A stretch of DNA of 64,000 nucleotides from Schumannella soli (GTDB lineage Bacteria > Actinomycetota > Actinomycetes > Actinomycetales > Microbacteriaceae): positions 1,320,799 through 1,384,798 of the forward strand of contig NZ_VHQG01000002.1 of assembly GCF_006517435.1 (NCBI RefSeq), in the 5' to 3' direction. Of this stretch, positions 60,032 to 64,000 are shown piece after piece. The notes beneath the pieces were generated by a model, which saw only the letters and a list, made by a program, of their open reading frames with translations, did not search any database and was not told where the DNA came from. The translations under genes and the position numbers were made by a program. The first letter of the stretch is position 1; every line of letters begins with the position of its first letter.

Positions 60032-60964
60032 TCAGGCGCGCGTGAAACTGCCCGTGTAGACGAGCTCGGCCGGACCGCTGAGCTCGACGCGGGTCGCGTC
60101 GCCGTCGGCGCCGACACGCACGCCGACCGTGCCGCCGGGCACATCCACGAGCCAACGATCGATCGTGTCACCCGCGAAGTGGCGAACCGCGAGCGCGGCC
60201 GCCGCGGCGCCGGTGCCGCAGGAGAGGGTCTCGCCGCTGCCGCGCTCGTGCACGCGCATGCGGATGCGGCCCGTGCCGTCCTGCACGAGCGGCTCGGCCG
60301 GCACGACGAACTCGACGTTGGCGCCGTGCGGCGGGATCGGGCTCACCTGCGGCGCCCGGTGCAGGTCGAGGGCCTCGAGCTCGGACTCCTCGGCGAGCAC
60401 GACGACGACGTGCGGGTTGCCGACGTCGATGCCGAGTCCGGGCCGATCCACATGGAGGCCGCCGGCGGAGACCGTGGGCTCACCCGCCTCGACCCGGAAC
60501 ACGCCCAGGTCGACGGCCCAGCCGTCCACCTCGCGGCGCAGCCGGCGCACTCCGCTGCGTGTGCCGATCGAGACGGTCTCGCCGACCGCGATCTCGGCGA
60601 GCCCCTCGGTCACCAGGTACTCGCCGAAGACGCGGATGCCGTTGCCGCACATCTCGGCGATGCTGCCGTCGGCGTTGCGGTAGTCCATGAACCAGGTCGC
60701 GCTCGCGTCGTCGGCGAGCAGGGCGCGTCCCTCGTCGAGGCGCTCGGAGCGGATCGCGCGGATGACACCGTCGCCGCCGATGCCGAATCGGCGGTCGGCC
60801 AGCGCGGCCGCGTCGAAGGTCAGCTCGCCCTCGGGGTCGTTGAGCAGCACGAAGTCGTTGCCGGTGCCGTGGCCCTTGGTGAACACGAGGCCGCTCGACG
60901 CACTCGCGCCCCCGTCAACCGAGGTGGCGGTGGATGCGGTGGTTCCGAGGGGCGTGCTGCTCAC
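60032..60964 (-). CDS. dapF: Diaminopimelate epimerase
   Basis: 310 residues. Both catalytic cysteines are visible in mirror-image motifs, [13 protein letters not shown] (about residue 110) and [19 protein letters not shown] (about 245); [12 protein letters not shown] is the N-terminal block. It converts LL- to meso-diaminopimelate for peptidoglycan and lysine. GTG start with TAGCCT 6 nt upstream. Confidence 0.96.
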   Translation of the reverse strand: MSSTPLGTTASTATSVDGGASASSGLVFTKGHGTGNDFVLLNDPEGELTFDAAALADRRFGIGGDGVIRAIRSERLDEGRALLADDASATWFMDYRNADGSIAEMCGNGIRVFGEYLVTEGLAEIAVGETVSIGTRSGVRRLRREVDGWAVDLGVFRVEAGEPTVSAGGLHVDRPGLGIDVGNPHVVVVLAEESELEALDLHRAPQVSPIPPHGANVEFVVPAEPLVQDGTGRIRMRVHERGSGETLSCGTGAAAAALAVRHFAGDTIDRWLVDVPGGTVGVRVGADGDATRVELSGPAELVYTGSFTRA

Positions 60965-60970
60965 CCGCTC

Positions 60971-60976
60971 AGGCTA
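60971..60976 (-). promoter_or_regulatory. -10 element of dapF (leaderless)
   Basis: TAGCCT on the minus strand, 6 nt before the GTG start. Confidence 0.45.
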
Positions 60977-61028
60977 CCGGCGCGGTCCTGCGCCCGCCGA
61001 CGCGAGGCCGCACCCGTGAAGTCGTGGC

Positions 61029-61994
61029 TCAGATCCGCAGGATCGCCGCCGCGGTGCCGACGCGGTCGGGCGCCAGCGCGTCGAGCCAGTGCGTGTCGGG
61101 ATACCGGCGGAACCAGCTGACCTGTCGGCGGGCGTAGCGTCGCGTCAGCGCCGCCGCCTCGGCGATCGCGTCCGCCTCGCTCGCCGTGCCGTCGAGCTGC
61201 GCGAGCGCCTGCGCGTAGCCGATGGCGCGCGCGGCGGTGAGACCGAAGCCGGCCGTGCGCAGTGCGGCGACCTCGTCGACCAGGCCGGCGGACCACATCC
61301 GCTCGACGCGACGGTCGAGACGCTCGGTCAGCTGCGCGCGCTCGAGCTCGAGGCCGATCGTCACCGCGGGGCGCCACAGCGACTCGGAGCCGGGCTGGCC
61401 GGTGCGGAACGGCTTGCCGGTCAGCTCGATGACCTCCAGCGCGCGCACGAGACGCCGCCCGTTGCTCGCGCCGATCTCGCGCGCCGAGTCGGGATCGACC
61501 TCGAGCAGACGTCGGTGCAGCAGGCCTGGCCCCTGCTCGTCGAGGTCGCGCTCGAGCCGTTCGCGGACGGCCGGATCGGTGCCCGGGAAGTCGTAGTCGT
61601 AGAGCACGCTCGAGACGTAGAGCCCGCTGCCGCCGACGAGGATCGGCACGGCGCCGCGAGCCCGGATGCCGTCGATCGCGGCGCGCGCCTTCCGCTGATA
61701 CGCGGCGACGCTGGCCTCCTGAGAGGGTTCGAGCACGTCGAGGAGGTGGTGCGGGATGCTGCGCCGCTCGGCCGGGTCGAGTTTCGCGGTGCCGATGTCC
61801 ATGCCGCGGTAGAGCTGCATGGCGTCGGCGTTGACGATCTCGGACGGCACGCCGTCCCGTGCGAGGGTCTCGGCGAGATCGAGCGACAGCTCGGATTTGC
61901 CGGTGCCGGTCGCGCCGATGATCGCGACGATCGGCAGCTGATCGGAGGGCACGGCGGATCCGGCCGCGCGGTCGCCGCGGGCGGGATCGCTCAC
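61029..61994 (-). CDS. miaA: tRNA dimethylallyltransferase
   Basis: 321 residues. P-loop [18 protein letters not shown], then [18 protein letters not shown], the insertion domain, and [20 protein letters not shown] at the C terminus. It adds the isopentenyl group to A37 of tRNAs reading UNN. GTG start, 2 bp after the miaB stop. Confidence 0.97.
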   Translation of the reverse strand: MSDPARGDRAAGSAVPSDQLPIVAIIGATGTGKSELSLDLAETLARDGVPSEIVNADAMQLYRGMDIGTAKLDPAERRSIPHHLLDVLEPSQEASVAAYQRKARAAIDGIRARGAVPILVGGSGLYVSSVLYDYDFPGTDPAVRERLERDLDEQGPGLLHRRLLEVDPDSAREIGASNGRRLVRALEVIELTGKPFRTGQPGSESLWRPAVTIGLELERAQLTERLDRRVERMWSAGLVDEVAALRTAGFGLTAARAIGYAQALAQLDGTASEADAIAEAAALTRRYARRQVSWFRRYPDTHWLDALAPDRVGTAAAILRI

Positions 61995-61996
61995 GG

Positions 61997-63532
61997 TCAG
62001 AGTCCGGGGCGCAGCGGGATGCCGTCGCGCAGCGACGGGAGCCCGAGACTGACGCCGCCGCCCGCGGCCGGGGCGTGCGCCGGGACCGCACAGCTCTCGG
62101 CCTGGTCGCGATCCCAGGCGTCGCCCGCGCGGGTGCGGCGCACGGGGATCGGGGCGCCGTTCGCCGAGTCGGCGATCAGGTAGAACGGGGCCGCACGGCT
62201 GACGACGACCGAGGCGATGTCGCCGGGCCGCGGCTCGACGCTGCCCGGGGTGAGCTCGAAGTGCACGAGGCGGCCGTCTTCAGCTCGTCCCGACAGGCGA
62301 CTCGTCTCGGCGTCACGACGACCCTCAGCTGGGGCGACGAGAACCTCGACGGCCGTGCCGATGAGCTTCTGGTTCTCTTCGTGCGAGATGCGCTCCTGCA
62401 GCGCGATGAGGCGTTCGTATCGCTCCTGCACGACCGCCTTGGGGAGCTGATCTGGCAGCGTCGCCGCGGGCGTTCCGGGGCGGATGGAGTACTGGAACGT
62501 GAAGGCCGACCCGAAGCGCGCCTGCTCGACGACGCGCATCGTCTCCTCGAAGTCCTCGTCGGTCTCACCGGGGAAGCCGACGATGATGTCGGTGCTGATC
62601 GCGGCGTGCGGCATCTTCGCGCGCACGCGGTCGAGGATGCCGAGGAAGCGCTCAGAGCGGTAGGAGCGGCGCATGGCCTTGAGGATGCGGTCGGAGCCGG
62701 ACTGCAGCGGCATGTGGAGCTGCGGCATGACGGCCGGCGTCTCGGCCATCGCGTCGATGACGTCGTCGGTGAACGCCGCCGGGTGGGGGCTCGTGAAGCG
62801 GATGCGCTCGAGGCCCTCGATGGCACCGGCCGCCCGGAGCAGCTTGCCGAAGGCGAGGCGGTCGCCGAACTCGACGCCGTAGCTGTTGACGTTCTGCCCG
62901 AGCAGGGTGACCTCGATGGCGCCGTCGTCAACGAGCAGTCCGATCTCGCTGAGGATGTCGCCGGGGCGACGGTCGCGCTCCTTGCCGCGCAGGCTCGGCA
63001 CGATGCAGAAGGTGCAGGTGTTGTTGCACCCGACCGAGATGGAGACCCAGCCGCTCGCGGCGGACTCGCGACGGGTCGGCAGCGTGGACGGGAAGACCTC
63101 GAGGGCTTCGAGGATCTCGAGCTGGGCGTCGCCGTTGTGCCGGGCGCGCTCGAGCAGGGTCGGCAGCGATCCCATGTTGTGCGTGCCGAAGACGACGTCG
63201 ACCCAGGGGGCCTTGTCGAGGATGACGGATTTGTCCTTCTGAGCGAGGCAGCCGCCGACGGCGATCTGCATGCCGTCGTGCTCGCGTTTCGCGGCGGCGA
63301 GGTGACCGAGCGTGCCGTAGAGCTTGTTGTCGGCGTTCTCGCGCACCGCGCACGTGTTGATGACCACGACGTCGGCCTCGACGCCGTCGTCAGCGCGGCG
63401 GTAGCCAGCAGCCTCGAGCGAGCCGCTGAGCCGCTCGGAGTCGTGCACGTTCATCTGGCAGCCGAAGGTGCGCACCTCGTAGGTGCGCTGGCGGTCGGCC
63501 GTGGGCTCGGTGGTGGTGTCGAGCAGCGTCAT
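61997..63532 (-). CDS. miaB: tRNA-2-methylthio-N6-dimethylallyladenosine synthase
   Basis: 511 residues: N-terminal UPF0004 domain ([20 protein letters not shown] with the first cluster Cys), radical-SAM Cys triad in [20 protein letters not shown], and a C-terminal TRAM domain, plus a tail of about 45 residues. It adds the methylthio group after MiaA acts. ATG start with TAGACT 9 nt upstream; it and miaA form an operon. Confidence 0.97.
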   Translation of the reverse strand: MTLLDTTTEPTADRQRTYEVRTFGCQMNVHDSERLSGSLEAAGYRRADDGVEADVVVINTCAVRENADNKLYGTLGHLAAAKREHDGMQIAVGGCLAQKDKSVILDKAPWVDVVFGTHNMGSLPTLLERARHNGDAQLEILEALEVFPSTLPTRRESAASGWVSISVGCNNTCTFCIVPSLRGKERDRRPGDILSEIGLLVDDGAIEVTLLGQNVNSYGVEFGDRLAFGKLLRAAGAIEGLERIRFTSPHPAAFTDDVIDAMAETPAVMPQLHMPLQSGSDRILKAMRRSYRSERFLGILDRVRAKMPHAAISTDIIVGFPGETDEDFEETMRVVEQARFGSAFTFQYSIRPGTPAATLPDQLPKAVVQERYERLIALQERISHEENQKLIGTAVEVLVAPAEGRRDAETSRLSGRAEDGRLVHFELTPGSVEPRPGDIASVVVSRAAPFYLIADSANGAPIPVRRTRAGDAWDRDQAESCAVPAHAPAAGGGVSLGLPSLRDGIPLRPGL

Positions 63533-63541
63533 GGTGCGACG

Positions 63542-63547
63542 AGTCTA
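63542..63547 (-). promoter_or_regulatory. -10 element of miaB-miaA
   Basis: TAGACT on the minus strand, 9 nt before the miaB ATG. Confidence 0.4.
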
Positions 63548-63570
63548 AGCCGCGAGACGAACGCGGACGG

Positions 63571-64000
63571 TCAGCGGAACCGCACCCCGGATCCGCGGTC
63601 GGCGCCCGCCAGCGCGGCGTCGACGGCGGTGCGCACCGTGCTGCCCGAGTAGCCCCGCCGCGCGAGGTACGACGACAGCCGGCGCACGGCCGTCTCCCGG
63701 TCGAGCGAGCGCAGCTGCGCAGCGCGCTTCACCGCGATCTCGCGGGCTCGGGCGAGCTCGTCGCCGGTGTCGACGAGTTCGAGCGCGTACTCGATCGCCG
63801 CGGGAGCGAGCAGCCGCCGGGTGAGCTCGGCGGCGATCGCCGTGCGACCGAGTCCCTTGCGCTCCTGCAGCGTGCCGACGAGCTGCTGCGCGAGCGCCAT
63901 GTCGTCGAGCAGCCCGACCGATTCGAGGCGAGCGAGTTCCGCCTCGATCTCTCCCTCGTCGAACTCGCGCTGACGCAGCACGCGCTCCATCTCGCGCCGC
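63571..64000 (-). CDS. recX: Regulatory protein RecX (5' end outside window)
   Basis: At least 139 residues, open past the window edge. Three-helix RecX repeats are seen: EIEAELARLESVGLLDDMALAQQLV, GRTAIAAELTRRLLAPAAIEYALE and RRLSSYLARRGYSGSTVRTAVDAAL. RecX inhibits RecA filaments; recA is expected just beyond the edge. An internal ATG at 63990 would cut off the usual N-terminal repeat, so the real start is probably outside. Confidence 0.9.
   Translation of the reverse strand, partial: RREMERVLRQREFDEGEIEAELARLESVGLLDDMALAQQLVGTLQERKGLGRTAIAAELTRRLLAPAAIEYALELVDTGDELARAREIAVKRAAQLRSLDRETAVRRLSSYLARRGYSGSTVRTAVDAALAGADRGSGVRFR

Overview
The window is 64 kb of very G+C-rich chromosome from an actinobacterium, most probably a member of the Microbacteriaceae. 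The family call is an inference from gene order and style: compact operons joined by ATGA/GTGA stop-start overlaps, many GTG starts, a der-cmk-tyrA-rluB-scpB-scpA-parA block, an infC-rpmI-rplT-trmH / pheS-pheT / argCJBDF-argH block, hisCBH-priA, and lexA-hflX-dapF-miaA-miaB-recX. There are no insertion sequences, CRISPR arrays, integrases or rRNA genes; one tRNA gene (Pro, GGG) is present.

Region by region: 1-3.6 kb is a histidine-utilisation locus (hutG, hutH, IclR regulator). 3.7-5.2 kb holds two convergent zinc-ribbon nuclease-like genes. 5.3-12 kb is metabolism and transport: cysteine hydrolase, rraA, HAD phosphatase, argG, VOC protein, WYL regulator, CPA1 antiporter. 12.2-14.3 kb carries a visibly A+T-richer large gene with a DUF4365-like nuclease domain beside tRNA-Pro. 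14.3-17.8 kb has a ychJ-like gene and an orphan two-gene exopolysaccharide unit that ends in a 15-bp tandem repeat. 17.8-25 kb is the chromosome maintenance/RNA modification operon. 25-28.2 kb has DUF817, a SatD-like protein, its membrane partner and a UDG-fold-like orphan. 28.2-30 kb has an LLM oxidoreductase, an alkyl-base DNA glycosylase and a 54-residue membrane protein. 30-36.8 kb is the arginine operon. 37-47.1 kb holds DUF937, pheST, a glutamate-type ABC transporter and the translation genes rplT, rpmI and infC. 47.4-52.6 kb has DUF1844, SseB, the histidine genes and a LysM protein. 52.7-56.7 kb has lexA with its SOS boxes, then a LysR regulator divergent from mesX-mesD, a folate-independent methionine synthase pair. 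56.8-64 kb has DUF4184, hflX, a methyltransferase, dapF, miaA, miaB and partial recX.

Functional links: argCJBDFH and the unlinked argG supply arginine; hisC/B/H and PriA supply histidine while hutH/hutG degrade it; tyrA, dapF and mesXD add tyrosine, lysine/peptidoglycan and methionine; ScpA/ScpB/ParA act on chromosome organisation; LexA and the divergent LysM protein couple DNA damage to cell envelope or division control. A recurring promoter layout runs through the window: a TANNNT -10 element 6-8 nt before the start codon, which implies leaderless mRNAs. The least explained items are the SatD/DUF817 divergent unit with its nested 51-bp dyad, the DUF4365 orphan at the tRNA, the zinc-ribbon nuclease pair, and the UDG-like orphan.
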